A stretch of DNA of 64,000 bases from Actinomycetota bacterium (GTDB lineage: Bacteria; Actinomycetota; Nitriliruptoria; Nitriliruptorales; JAHWKO01). The position numbers were made by a program, and so were the translations under genes. Below the pieces are notes generated by a model. It was not told the origin of the DNA, ran no database searches, and was given only the letters and a program-made list of their open reading frames with translations. This document shows, one piece after another, positions 8,322 through 17,199 of the stretch. The stretch lies in contig JAHWKW010000018.1 of the NCBI GenBank assembly GCA_019347675.1, positions 1 to 64,000 on the forward strand, given 5' to 3'. How positions within the stretch are numbered: the first letter of the stretch is position 1; each line of letters begins with the position of its first letter.

Positions 8322-9725
8322 TTGTCCGAGTCCGCGAACGGCGGACCGTTCCAGCATGACCCACAGGGGGTCTCCGAGATCGACGCCACCACCCATCCTG
8401 CGCGAGTTCCGCTCGGCCTGTGCACCGACCTTTACGAGCTGCGCATGGCCGAGACCTGCCTGCTGCACGGACGGACCGCGCCGGCCACGTTCAGCCTCTA
8501 CATCCGCCCCGACGCCCGCCGACCGTGGATCATGTCCGCGGGCACGTCCGCGGTCCTGGACCTGCTTGACGACTTCCGCTTCGGTCCCCACCAGATCGAC
8601 TACCTCGCCTCGGACGCGGTCGGGCTCGACGACCAAGCGCTCGACTGGCTATCCGACCTCGAACTGACCGGCGAGGTGCGGACAGTTGCCGACGGCACCG
8701 TCGTCCTCGGCGACGAACCGCTCCTGGAGTTCACCGGGCCCCTGCCCGAGGCGATGCTGCTCGAGACGGCGATCATGGCGGTGGCCGGGTTCCCCACCCT
8801 GATCGCGACCAAGGCCGCACGCTGCAGGATCGTCGCCGGCGGTGCGAACCTGGCCGACTTCGGCGCACGTCGCGCCCACGGCCTCGAGGCCGGACTGGAG
8901 GCCGCCCGTGCGGCCAGCATCGGCGGAGTCGGCGCGACCTCGAACGTCGAGGCCGGACGGCGGTTCGGGATCCCGGTGGTCGGCACGATGGCGCACTCGT
9001 TCATCCAGGCCTACGAGGACGAGACTCAAGCCTTCGCCGACTTCGCCACCGACCACCCAGACAACGCCATCATGCTCGTCGACACCTACGACACTCTCGA
9101 CGGCGTGCGCAACGCAGTCCGGGTCGGACGACGCCTACGCGAGCATGGCCACGAGCTAGACGGGGTGCGCCTTGACTCCGGCGACCTGAAGGAACTGTCC
9201 AAAGCGTCACGCGAACTGCTGGACGATGCCGGGTTCACCCATGCGCAGATCTTCGCCTCCGGCGGCATGGACGAGCACAAGATCCACCGCCTGCTCGAAG
9301 CCGACGCCCCGATCGATGCCTTCGGGATCGGCACGGCCCTGACCACCTCGCGCGATCACCCCGCCTTCGACATCGTCTACAAGCTCGTGGAGTACGACGG
9401 GTCGCCCCGCGCCAAGTACTCCGAGGGCAAGGTCCTGCTGCCCGGTGCCAAGCAGGTCTTCCGGCGGGGCGGCCCCGACACCGACGTGCTCGGCCGACGT
9501 GACGAGGCGCTGCCAGGCGAACAGCTGCTCCAACCGGTGTGGCGAGACGGGCAGCGGCTAACCGACGCAGACCTGTCGACCGTACGCGAGCATGCCCAAG
9601 CTCAACTGCGACAACTCCCAGCCGGATGGCGGCATCCGGACGGCCCCGACGAACCACCCAGACCTCGCGTGAGCTCCACGCTCAGCCAGCTCGCACAGCA
9701 ACTCCGCGCACGAGACCTCGGATAA
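8322..9725 (+). CDS. pncB: Nicotinate phosphoribosyltransferase
   Basis: This enzyme makes nicotinate mononucleotide from nicotinate and PRPP, with ATP coupling, in NAD salvage. Visible signatures are the N-terminal LCTDLYELRMAETCL, the active-site His region GTMAHSFIQAYEDE, DTYDTLDG, LDSGDLKELS and FASGGMDEHKI, with the C-terminal KLVEYDGSPRAKYSEGK. About 467 residues, normal for actinobacterial type enzymes. The start is uncertain: TTG 8322 is the nearest credible codon, but it would leave no leader if dyad B is part of its promoter, and a later non-ATG start near 8376 after AGGGGGT is possible. It sits with ADP-ribose-handling genes on both sides. Confidence 0.9.
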   Translation: MSESANGGPFQHDPQGVSEIDATTHPARVPLGLCTDLYELRMAETCLLHGRTAPATFSLYIRPDARRPWIMSAGTSAVLDLLDDFRFGPHQIDYLASDAVGLDDQALDWLSDLELTGEVRTVADGTVVLGDEPLLEFTGPLPEAMLLETAIMAVAGFPTLIATKAARCRIVAGGANLADFGARRAHGLEAGLEAARAASIGGVGATSNVEAGRRFGIPVVGTMAHSFIQAYEDETQAFADFATDHPDNAIMLVDTYDTLDGVRNAVRVGRRLREHGHELDGVRLDSGDLKELSKASRELLDDAGFTHAQIFASGGMDEHKIHRLLEADAPIDAFGIGTALTTSRDHPAFDIVYKLVEYDGSPRAKYSEGKVLLPGAKQVFRRGGPDTDVLGRRDEALPGEQLLQPVWRDGQRLTDADLSTVREHAQAQLRQLPAGWRHPDGPDEPPRPRVSSTLSQLAQQLRARDLG

Positions 9726-9881
9726 GACCGCTCCGTCGCGCACCGGCCGCCCCTTACGACGGCCCTGAGTGGGCGAACACCGTGTACATCGGGAGGGCGG
9801 CATCCGTCGGATTGGGTGGCGGAGGGACGCAGAGCACGGTCTCGTTCGGGCTACCGTCGGATCGCTAGCTGAGAAGGACCA

Positions 9882-10421
9882 GTGGTGCGTGAGCACAGGG
9901 TCGGTCAGGTCACGGTGGAGCTCGTCACCGGGGACATCGCCGGTCAGCCGGATGTCGATGCGGTGGTCAACGCCGCCAACGCGCAACTGCGGATGGGAGG
10001 GGGCGTGGCTGGTGCGATCCACCGTGCCGCTGGACCGGGTCTGGCCGAGGAGACACGGCCGTTGGCGCCCATCTCCCCGGGTGAGTGCGTCATCACGGGC
10101 GGCCACGAGCTGTCGAACGATCACGTGATCCATTGTCTTGGGCCCGTGCACGGCCGCGACGAGCCGTCAGCGAGGTTCCTGGCGGACTGTTACCGCAACG
10201 CGCTACGACTGGCTGATGAGGAGGGCCTGTCGTCGGTGGCATTCCCGGCGATCTCGACCGGGGCGTTCGGCTACCCGATGCGACCGGCCGCCGAGGCGGC
10301 GCTGGGCACGGTCCTGAAGGCCGCCGAGGAGCTGTCGTCGGTGAAGCTCGTACGGTTCGTTCTGTACTCACAGCGGGCGCTGGACGCCCACGCTGAGGTG
10401 CTCGACGAACTGGTCGGCTGA
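9882..10421 (+). CDS. Macrodomain protein (MacroD/YmdB-like ADP-ribose hydrolase)
   Basis: A 179-residue single macrodomain. VNAANAQLRMGGGVAGAIH is the ribose-binding loop and catalytic patch of MacroD-type enzymes, and FPAISTGAFGYPMRPAAEAA is the second conserved loop. The family hydrolyses O-acetyl-ADP-ribose or mono-ADP-ribose on Asp/Glu. GTG 9882 or 9885 follows AAGGA. It is 156 bp downstream of pncB in the same orientation; whether it shares that transcript is not clear. With the ADP-ribosylglycohydrolase it gives the island two different ADP-ribose erasers beside an NAD salvage enzyme. Confidence 0.9.
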   Translation: MVREHRVGQVTVELVTGDIAGQPDVDAVVNAANAQLRMGGGVAGAIHRAAGPGLAEETRPLAPISPGECVITGGHELSNDHVIHCLGPVHGRDEPSARFLADCYRNALRLADEEGLSSVAFPAISTGAFGYPMRPAAEAALGTVLKAAEELSSVKLVRFVLYSQRALDAHAEVLDELVG

Positions 10422-10474
10422 GGTGGACCCGCGAGACATCCTTTGTCAACCTCAGGCCGCAATTCGTTTTTGGA

Positions 10475-10514
10475 GTTCCCCCGGTTATGTCGCCATGCGC
10501 ACAGAGGGGGGAAC
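10475..10514. repeat. Inverted repeat, 8-bp arms
   Basis: GTTCCCCC at 10475-10482 and GGGGGAAC at 10507-10514 are perfect complements with a 24-bp loop. They lie between the macrodomain gene and a truncated ptsI. They could be ends of a tiny decayed element or a transcript hairpin; I have no further support for either. Confidence 0.35.
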
Positions 10515-10556
10515 CTCATTTTGGGGTGCGGTTGCGGTTGACCTGGTGGAGGGGTC

Positions 10557-11131
10557 GTCGTAGGCGACGCCGCGGTTGAGGCAGGTCCATTGTTCCCGCT
10601 GGTGTCCGTCGTCTCGGAGCTGGTCGAGGCCCGACGGATCCTCACCGAGGTCGCCGACGAGGAGGCGGTCGACCTCGACGGCATCGAGGTCGGGGTGATG
10701 ATCGAGGTGCCGTCCGCCGCGCTGGCCGCACGTCGGCTCGCCCCGCACGCGGACTTCTTCTCCATCGGCACCAACGACCTGCTGCAGTACCTGTTCGCCG
10801 CCGACCGGCTCAACGCCGAGGTCCCGGAGCTGCAGGACGTGTGCGCCCCGGCCGTCCTGGCCCTCATCCGCGACGTCATCGACGCGGGCCACGCGGCGGG
10901 CGCCTGGGTGGGCGTCTGCGGCGAAGCCGGCAGCGATCCGGTGGTGGCCGCGCGATGGTGGGTCTGGGCATCGACGAGCTGTCGATGACCCGCGCGGCCA
11001 TCCCGGAGGTCAAGGACACGCTCCGCGGTCTCGACAGCGCCGACTGCCGCGACGCGGTTGAACATGCCATCGAGCAGGCGACCGACGGGCCCGGAGCACG
11101 CCGCATCCTGCAGCAACGGCTCGACCTCTGA
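10557..11131 (+). pseudogene. PTS enzyme I (ptsI) C-terminal remnant
   Basis: The sequence matches the PEP-binding TIM-barrel end of enzyme I: LFPLVSVVSELVEARR, GVMIEVPSAALAARRLA, DFFSIGTNDLLQYLFAADR and VGVCGEAGSDP. It then changes frame near 10950 into MVGLGIDELSMTRAAIPEVK, ending at 11131. The N-terminal HPr-binding and phosphohistidine domains are missing altogether, and an in-frame stop lies at 10539. It is a truncated, frameshifted relic; no HPr or EII genes are nearby. Confidence 0.8.
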
Positions 11132-11207
11132 CCACGGCTCGCGCTGAACGTGGAAACCGAGCCGTGTGCATGCCGGGCTCGGTGGTGACAGAGTGGGTGT
11201 TTCTTCG

Positions 11208-11930
11208 TCAGACGGATGTGGGGTTGGAACCGAGCTGTTGGGCGGCTGCGTCGTCCAGGACCAGCAGTGCGTCCTCGTGTGCGACCCGGCTCGCGGGGAT
11301 CCCCGGGTCATGGCGAACCAGCCGACGGACCGCGCCGGCCTTGTCGGCGCCCACAACCAGCCACAGTTGCTGCCGGGCGCGCACGAGGACCGGCACGGTG
11401 AGAGTCATCCGGCGGTGGCCGCGGTAGGGGCCGGTGGTCGCGACGGGCCTGTCGCTGATCTGCACGACAGGGTCGTTGGGCACCAGCGACGCGGTGTGTC
11501 CGTCCGCACCGAGGCCGAGGTGGACCAGGTCGAGGACGGGCGGATCGCCGCAGACGCGGGCCAGCTCGTCCGCGTAGCGGTTGGCCGCGACGTCCGGATC
11601 CGGATCCGTGACCGGCATGGGATGCACGTTGGTGGAAGGAACCCGGGCTGCGTCCAGCAGGTACCGCTGGAGCAGATCGAGATTGCGGTCGGGGTGCCCG
11701 CCGGGGACGATGCGCTCGTCGACCTGGAAGACGTGGATCCGCTCCCACGGCAGGTGGTGGTCGGCGAGGGCGGCGAGCATCCCGGTGGGGGTCGAACCGC
11801 CGCTGAACGCCACCGTGAAGACGTCACGCTCTGCGAGGGTGCGGGTCGCAGCAGCTGCGACATGACTGGCCGCCTGCTGCGCGCGGACCGCATCCGGGCC
11901 GAGGATCTCGTGTCTCATGACGGCAGTCAT
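11208..11930 (-). CDS. pgl: 6-phosphogluconolactonase
   Basis: A 240-residue SugE/NagB-like lactonase that hydrolyses 6-phosphogluconolactone in the oxidative pentose phosphate pathway. Diagnostic stretches are FSGGSTPTGMLAALA, FQVDERIVPGGHPDRN and HLGLGADGHTASLVP. ATG 11930 was chosen because it begins the recognisable fold; the frame stays open upstream to 12035 with Arg/Pro-rich sequence that does not look coding. The usual neighbours zwf and opcA are not in the window, and the gene stands alone between debris and cspA. Confidence 0.85.
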   Translation of the reverse strand: MTAVMRHEILGPDAVRAQQAASHVAAAATRTLAERDVFTVAFSGGSTPTGMLAALADHHLPWERIHVFQVDERIVPGGHPDRNLDLLQRYLLDAARVPSTNVHPMPVTDPDPDVAANRYADELARVCGDPPVLDLVHLGLGADGHTASLVPNDPVVQISDRPVATTGPYRGHRRMTLTVPVLVRARQQLWLVVGADKAGAVRRLVRHDPGIPASRVAHEDALLVLDDAAAQQLGSNPTSV

Positions 11931-12160
11931 GTTCTCGGTTCTGGCGGGATGCACGTCGTGCCCGGGATCGCCGGAACGTGCGTGGTAGACGGGCTCGCGC
12001 ACGGGTTCCCATCGACGCCGACGAGGTGGACACACCCGTCATCGACGTTGGTCCGCCGCAGGAAGTCGATCATGCCCTCTGAAGCCGGATGGACCGGTGC
12101 GTCCGCTCAAGCGGCGTGTTCCTCGGTGCTGTCCGGTGGCAGTGAAGGGCTGCTACCAGA

Positions 12161-12186
12161 CGAGCCCCGCTCGGAAGCGGGGCTCG
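12161..12186. terminator. Hairpin downstream of cspA
   Basis: CGAGCCCCGC, a 6-base loop, then GCGGGGCTCG form a 10-bp perfect GC stem 45 bp after the cspA stop on the minus strand. No U-run follows, as is common in high-GC actinobacteria. It would also separate cspA from pgl. Confidence 0.65.
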
Positions 12187-12230
12187 TTGGCTTGCGTCAG
12201 GCGGCGCGTGTCGCACCGCCTTGGATCGGC

Positions 12231-12434
12231 TCAGACCGGGGTGACCTGGCTGGCCTGCGGGCCCTTCTGGCCCTGCGTTACCGAGTACGAGACCTTCTGA
12301 CCCTCTTCAAGCGTCTTGAAGCCGTGCCCCTGGATCTCAGAGAAGTGGACGAACAGGTCCTCGCCACCGGACTCTGGGGTGATGAAGCCGTAGCCCTTGT
12401 CGGCGTTGAACCACTTGACAGTTCCGTTATCCAT
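12231..12434 (-). CDS. cspA: Cold shock protein (CspA family)
   Basis: A 67-residue OB-fold RNA/ssDNA chaperone. [20 protein letters not shown] carries RNP1 (KGYGFI, residues 13-18), and RNP2 is LFVHF (27-31). The C-terminal [10 protein letters not shown] is typical of actinobacterial CspA. Single gene, ATG start, followed by a strong hairpin. Its upstream region to about 12600 is gene-free and may include a cold-shock leader, but I could not define one. Confidence 0.95.
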   Translation of the reverse strand: MDNGTVKWFNADKGYGFITPESGGEDLFVHFSEIQGHGFKTLEEGQKVSYSVTQGQKGPQASQVTPV

Positions 12435-12656
12435 GTCGTGATGCTTTCGTGTCGCGCGTCGGCACGGGTAGCTCCCTCAGGATGAAACGAGCGTGATGCC
12501 CCGACCGGTGCACGCGTGACGGTACTGCCTGGGGCACACCGCAGCCGTGACCGTGCGGCAGGCGCTCGCCGATCTCGGTTCTGCGTTGCCCGTGGTGGGC
12601 CCGATCAACTGGGGTGTGCGCACACGTCGACGTAGATACCCCAGGGGGTCAAGTTG

Positions 12657-13882
12657 TCAAACGGCGGCCTCGAGGTCGTTGTCGAGCCAGTGCTGCCAGG
12701 CTTGCTGTTCATTGTAGGGCTGCCGGTGGTGTAGGACGCCGTGGAGGATCTTGACGAGCTTGTTCGCGAGTTTCCGGCGGGCGTGTTTCGAGGTGTGTTC
12801 GGGGTCGGGGTTGTGAGCGTCGTAGAACGCTCGGGCGCCGGGTGAGCCGCTGAGCGAGCACAGGGCCCACTGCCAGGTCGCGTCGGCCAGCCGTCGGTTG
12901 CGGGCAAAGCGGGCGATCACAGCACGTCGGTTGCCGGAGGCGATCGTGACCGGAGAGGTCCCGGCGTAGTTGGCCGGGCCTTAGCATCGTCGTAGCGGGT
13001 CGGGTCGTCCCCGAACTCGCCGAGCACCCGGGCGCCGAGGATCACGCCGAGCCCTGGAACGCTGCGGATGAGATCGGCGTCCGGGTGCTGCTCAAAACGT
13101 TCGGTCAGTTCGGTCGCGACCTGGCCATCTGGTCGTTGAGCGCGGCCAGCAGTGGCACCAGCGAGCTCACGGTGGTGCTGTAGGCGTCAGCGAGCACCGG
13201 CGGGGCCTGCAGCTGCTCGGTGCGGAGTGCCTCGCGGATCTCGGCGGCGCGCTGCTCGAGGTTGCGTTGACGGCCTCCGCGACGCAGCGCGGAGACGATC
13301 TGCCGGGTGGACAGCTGCTTGCCCTGTTCTGGGCTGGGTGCCTTGATGAGCACCTGTAACGCGTCGGGGTGATGAAGCTGGTCGAACGCGTCCAGAGCTC
13401 CCGGGTAGAACTCCCGCAGCGCACTCCGCAGCTGGTTGGTATGGCGTGTCCGGGTCCAGATCAGGTTCTGATGTGTACGTGCCAGCAGCTTGATCGCCTG
13501 CGCCAGCTCGCTGTCACCGGCGATCGCCCGGTGGTTGTGCCGGTCGGTGCGGACCAGGTCGGCGAGCACCTTGGCGTCCCCAGGGTCGGATTTCGCGCCC
13601 GAGACCCCGTGGCGGTCGCGGTAGCGGTCGACCGACATTGGGTTGACCGCGTAGAGCAGATAGCCGGCGGCCTCCAGGGCCTGGACCAGCAGCCCACGGT
13701 CGATCTCCAGACCGATCACGACCTGCTCGGGTTCTTCGACGTGCTGTGCCGAGCTGGTCGTGGAGCCGTGCCACCCCCGCCACGGAATCGTCGATACGGA
13801 ACTCGCTGACCGAAGCACCATCCGCGTCCAGCACGCACACGTCGTGATGGTCCTCGGCCCAATCAATCCCGACGAAGATCAT
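12657..13882 (-). pseudogene. IS110-family transposase, three frameshifts
   Basis: The N-terminus MIFVGIDWAEDHHDVCVLDA carries the first Asp of the DEDD RuvC-like domain, followed in another frame (from about 13745) by GLEIDRGLLVQALEAAGY and KSDPGDAKVLADLVR. The frame breaks again near 13125, where RSVPGLGVILGARVLGEF follows, and again near 12980, after which SGNRRAVIARFARNRRLADA and the C-terminal Tnp2 region end at 12657. The IS110 Ser-box region is around the third break. Full-length coverage with three indels indicates a decayed element, not a fragment. IS110 elements encode a bridge RNA in the non-coding flank; the 5' flank here is 13883-14122. Confidence 0.85.
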
Positions 13883-14122
13883 CCTGCCTCCTATGTCGGT
13901 GTCCTGATCCGTCCCGCCGTGACCCCGGACGCGACCTAATGGACCAGTGCTCGCGGCACGTCACTCCAGCAGCGCTACGGGGCCCGGGACCCGGTGGGGG
14001 CACGATCTACGTTTAGGGCTGATTGAACCGTCCAAGCTCACGAAGTGCTCTCCCACCGGCCGGGACGCAGCCCCTACCTACACCTGCAGGCGAGTCGCTG
14101 CAGCGCCATTAGGCTCGGGACG
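13883..14122. other. Non-coding flank of the IS110 remnant
   Basis: No gene seen. It contains GC-rich self-complementary stretches (for example GGGGCCCGGGACCCGG near 13978). In IS110-group elements the bridge RNA is made from the region upstream of the transposase, so this is where one would lie; I cannot identify its loops or the element end. Confidence 0.3.
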
Positions 14123-14377
14123 ATGCGCATCCGGATGAAGGTCATCTCCGAACACGACGTGGCACGCGGAGCGGTCGTTGACGAGGGGACCCACGCGGAT
14201 CCCGTCGCCATCCACGGCAGCGGACCGCACTCGTTCGTCTGCGGAGCGTGCGGGGTGGTGCTCGTCGACGGGGTTCGTTTCGGCCAGGTCGAGAGCGTTG
14301 CGTTCCGGTGTGCCGCCTGCCGCGCGTTCAACGCCATCCCGCGCGTCATGGGCGGTGACGGCACGTTAGAGGCGTAG
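14123..14377 (+). CDS. Small zinc-ribbon protein, function unknown
   Basis: An 84-residue protein. The C-terminal half has two CxxC pairs (FVCGACGVVLVDGVRFGQ and FRCAACRAFN) spaced as a single zinc ribbon. The N-terminus (MRIRMKVISEHDVARGAVVD) precedes it. Start ATG 14123. Several actinobacterial genomes carry small zinc ribbons of this kind of unknown role. No partner gene is evident: it lies between the IS110 relic and the helicase. Confidence 0.55.
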   Translation: MRIRMKVISEHDVARGAVVDEGTHADPVAIHGSGPHSFVCGACGVVLVDGVRFGQVESVAFRCAACRAFNAIPRVMGGDGTLEA

Positions 14378-14433
14378 ATCCCCCTCCACCGGGACCTGTG
14401 AGACCGATCGCTCGCATCAGCGCCTGCCGCAGG

Positions 14434-14464
14434 TACACTCATCTGCGTGACGTCGGTACGTCAC
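14434..14464 (+). promoter_or_regulatory. -10 element and 18-bp palindrome upstream of the DEAD-box helicase
   Basis: TACACT (14434-14439) is a good actinobacterial -10 hexamer. Eight bases later comes GTGACGT-cggt-ACGTCAC (14447-14464), a perfect 7-bp dyad that would fall at the very start of the transcript. It is either an operator or a 5'-end stabilising hairpin. The helicase start is 190 bp further on, giving a long leader, a common feature of cold-induced RNA helicase genes. Confidence 0.4.
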
Positions 14465-14654
14465 GGACACGCGCGCCATAGCTGAACCGCTCACCGGCGC
14501 CGGACTCTGATCGCGATCCTCCCGATCGCTCTCTCGTACGGGCGTGTCACCCAGTGCGGCCAGCCCACCCATGCTCGGCCCCACGCCCGCGTACGGGACG
14601 TCCGTGCGCGTCTGCGGCTGGAGGCCGCGCGTCTCCGGCAGGAAGTAGATCGCT

Positions 14655-15803
14655 TTGAGCACCTTCATCGAACTGGGCGTGCCCCGGAACATCTCCGACG
14701 TGCTCGCCAAGGGCGGCATCACCGCCGCCTTCCCCATCCAGTCGTTGGCGATCGCGGACGCGATCGCCGGACGTGACATCTGCGGCCGCGCGCCCACCGG
14801 CTCGGGCAAGACGCTCGCGTTCGGTATCCCGCTCGCCGTCCTCGCCGACGAGGCGGCCCCGCGCCGTCCGAGCGCGCTCGTGCTCGTCCCGACGCGGGAG
14901 CTCGCCTCTCAGGTCGCCGAGGCCGTCCGGCCGCTGGCCGAGCTCCGTGGCCTGCGCACCGCGACCTTCTACGGCGGCACCCCAATCAACAAGGACCGTC
15001 AGCGCCTCGCACGTGGTGTCGACATCGCGGTCGCGTGCCCCGGTCGACTCGCGGACCTCGTGAGGCGCCGGTTCGTCGTCCTGACCGACGTGCGCCTCGC
15101 CGTGGTCGATGAGGCCGACCGTATGGCCGACATGGGCTTCCTGCCCGAGGTGAAGCGCCTGCTCGATCAGACCCACGCCCAGCGTCAGACCCTGCTGTTC
15201 TCCGCCACCCTCGACGGCGACGTCGACGTGCTGGTCAGCCGCTACCAGCGTGATCCGGTGCGCTTCGAGGTCGCCGGCTCCGACGACGACCAGGGCGACG
15301 TACAGCACCTGTTCTGGAACACGCCGGCGCACCAACGGCTGGCGGTCACGGCCGACATCGTCCGCAACGCCTCCCCGGCGATCGTGTTCACGCGCACCAA
15401 GCGCGGAGCCGACCGACTCGCCAAGCAGCTCGGCCGCCACGGCGTGTCGGCGGCGGCCATCCACGGTGACCGTTCGCAGAGGCAGCGTGAACGTGCGCTC
15501 GCGGACTTCGGCGCCCGGCGCGTCACGACCCTGGTCGCCACCGATGTGGCCGCCCGCGGCATCCACGTCGATGAGGTCGGTGTGGTGGTCCACTACGACC
15601 CTGCCGGAACCGGCAAGGACTACGTGCACCGTTCCGGCCGGACCGGGCGGGCCGGCGCGGACGGGCTCGTGGTGACGCTCGTCGCGCCGGACAAGGCACG
15701 TGATGTCCGGGCGATGCAGCGCTCCCTCGGGATGCGCCAGGACGTCGCGCCCGTGCGGATGGACGCCGTCACCGGCGGCCGACCCGTCCCGCGCGTCGCG
15801 TAG
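14655..15803 (+). CDS. DEAD-box ATP-dependent RNA helicase
   Basis: A 382-residue minimal two-RecA-domain helicase. Motif I is APTGSGKT (46-53), Ia VPTRELASQ, II DEAD (152-155), III SATL; motif V is ATDVAARGIHV and motif VI HRSGRTGRAG. The C-terminus stops soon after motif VI, with no RGG or RNA-binding extension, so it resembles RhlE-type helicases cut to the core. TTG 14655 follows AGGAAG. It is flanked by its own long leader and a hairpin, so it is probably monocistronic. Likely role: RNA structure remodelling under cold or in ribosome assembly. Confidence 0.9.
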   Translation: MSTFIELGVPRNISDVLAKGGITAAFPIQSLAIADAIAGRDICGRAPTGSGKTLAFGIPLAVLADEAAPRRPSALVLVPTRELASQVAEAVRPLAELRGLRTATFYGGTPINKDRQRLARGVDIAVACPGRLADLVRRRFVVLTDVRLAVVDEADRMADMGFLPEVKRLLDQTHAQRQTLLFSATLDGDVDVLVSRYQRDPVRFEVAGSDDDQGDVQHLFWNTPAHQRLAVTADIVRNASPAIVFTRTKRGADRLAKQLGRHGVSAAAIHGDRSQRQRERALADFGARRVTTLVATDVAARGIHVDEVGVVVHYDPAGTGKDYVHRSGRTGRAGADGLVVTLVAPDKARDVRAMQRSLGMRQDVAPVRMDAVTGGRPVPRVA

Positions 15804-15821
15804 CGGGGCGACCGCCAGGAG

Positions 15822-15857
15822 CGGCACGGCGGCGCGCGGGACCCCCCGACCGTGCCG
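15822..15857 (+). terminator. Hairpin after the DEAD-box helicase
   Basis: CGGCACGG (15822-15829) pairs with CCGTGCCG (15850-15857), 19 bp after the helicase stop. The stem is GC-rich with no T-run. Confidence 0.45.
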
Positions 15858-15932
15858 GGTGGCCCCGTTCTCAGCTCCACGAGCGCCCGACCTGCAACTC
15901 GGGGTCCCCGGCATCCTACGTACGATCACGTG

Positions 15933-16064
15933 GTGTCGACCCAACCGCGGACCGCCACGACGCGGCATCTGATCGAGGCGGCACTCGCATTAGAGCTGGA
16001 CGACGACGTCGGGTCGGCGACCGCCGCCGCACCAGCCGGGATCCGCGATCCGGGCCCACGCTGA
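15933..16064 (+). CDS. 43-codon hypothetical ORF, possibly leaderless
   Basis: GTG 15933 lies seven bases after TACGAT, the spacing seen in leaderless actinobacterial genes. The peptide MSTQPRTATTRHLIEAALAL and an acidic stretch follow, ending DPGPR. I do not recognise it; it may be the N-terminus of a deleted gene. The rest of 15858-16158 shows nothing else. Confidence 0.25.
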   Translation: MSTQPRTATTRHLIEAALALELDDDVGSATAAAPAGIRDPGPR

Positions 16065-16158
16065 GCCGACGACCGTCGTTCGAGGCCATGCACGCGCTGA
16101 CGCGCAAGTCAACCGTCCCCCGTTCAGGGTCCTGCCCGGGTGGTGACCGCTGTGACGG

Positions 16159-16560
16159 CTAGTAGGTGACGAGAACGTCGTCGGAACAACTGCTGGTTCC
16201 CGTTTCGCATGCCTTGAACTGGTGCGTGCCGCCGCCTTTGCTGTTCAGGTTGACGGTGGCGGCGCCGTCGTTCGCGGTCGTGCCCACGTTCGAGCCGTCC
16301 ACGTCGACGTCGGCGTGTGTGGTGGTCGCCCCGTCCATGCGAGATGGACGTGCTTGGTGCCCTTCAGCTTGTAGCCGGTGGCGGTCAGCGCGATGCCCGC
16401 AGGCGGGTCGTCACTCACCGGTTCGATGACGGGCTCCGTCCCGGAGGTGAGCGGCGCCCAGGGGCGGACGTCGAGGAACGGCCCGGAAGCCGCGACCGGC
16501 GATGACGACGGCACGTCATCCAGGCGCGCGGACTGACCAAGCGCTATCCAAGCGGGATCA
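16159..16560 (-). pseudogene. FnIII-like C-terminal domain remnant of a secreted protein
   Basis: Read on the minus strand, ALTATGYKLKGTKHVHLAW is followed, after a frame change near 16335, by HADVDVDGSNVGTTANDGAA and FKACETGTSSCSDDVLVTY with a stop at 16159-16161. This is the beta-sandwich tail often attached to secreted subtilisin-like proteases in actinobacteria. The body of the protein is missing: upstream sequence is low-complexity and soon collides with an ABC ATPase relic on the other strand. Confidence 0.6.
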
Positions 16561-16589
16561 CCCCGTCGACGCGCTCGACCTGGCCGTCC

Positions 16590-17153
16590 GCGAGGGCGCA
16601 ACTTCGGCCTGCTGAGCCCCAACGGCGACGGCAAGACCACCACAGTGGGGATCCTCACCATACGGGTGGTCCCCAGCGCCGGCACCGCGGTGGTGGGCGG
16701 CGTCGAGGTGGTCGCTCACGCGCCCTGCGCCAGACAGGTGATCGGTGTCGTCTCCCAGGTCAACACCCGGAACGTGACCTGACCGTCTGGGCGAACCTGT
16801 ACTTCCACGCTCGCTACTTCCGGATGAGCGTGCAGGACGCCCGCGCCGCAGCAGACGCATGGCTGGAGGGCTTCCGTCTCACCGCCAAGGCCGCGGTCAA
16901 GGTCGACGCGCTGTCGGGAGGCATGGCGCGCCGGCTGATGCTCGCACGCGCCACGCTGCACAGGCCCGCCGTCGTGTTCCTCGACGAGCCGACCGCCGGG
17001 CTGGACCCTCAGAGCCGTCTCGCACTGTGGGAGACATCGAAGGGCTGCACGCCAGCGGGCAGACGGTGCTCCTCACACGCACTACATGGGAGGAGGGCCG
17101 AACGGTTCTGCGAGCGCGTGGCGATCATGGACCACGGCTGGCTCCTGCGCTGA
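16590..17153 (+). pseudogene. ABC transporter ATP-binding protein remnant (DrrA-like)
   Basis: LSPNGDGKTTTVGIL is a Walker A with Asp in place of the usual Ala (normally NGAGKTT). VIGVVSQVNT then loses frame, and LTVWANLYFHARYFRMS resumes. The signature LSGGMARRLMLARAT and Walker B VVFLDEPTAGLDPQSR are intact, then THYMEEAERFCERVAIMDHG is spread over further frame changes. At least three indels, so it is not functional. No permease partner follows; the next homology is the tail of a different protein. Confidence 0.75.
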
Positions 17154-17199
17154 CTGTTCACCGTCGTGGGGGTCCGTGCTTTCCGCCGGCGGGTCCTGG

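Noticed and set aside
11931-12035. N-terminal extension of pgl upstream of ATG 11930
   Set aside because: Pro/Arg-rich and unlike any lactonase; two good Met starts lie at the beginning of the fold.
16824-17153. Plus-strand ORF considered as an intact small ABC ATPase
   Set aside because: It lacks Walker A, which lies in a different frame upstream, so it is part of a pseudogene.
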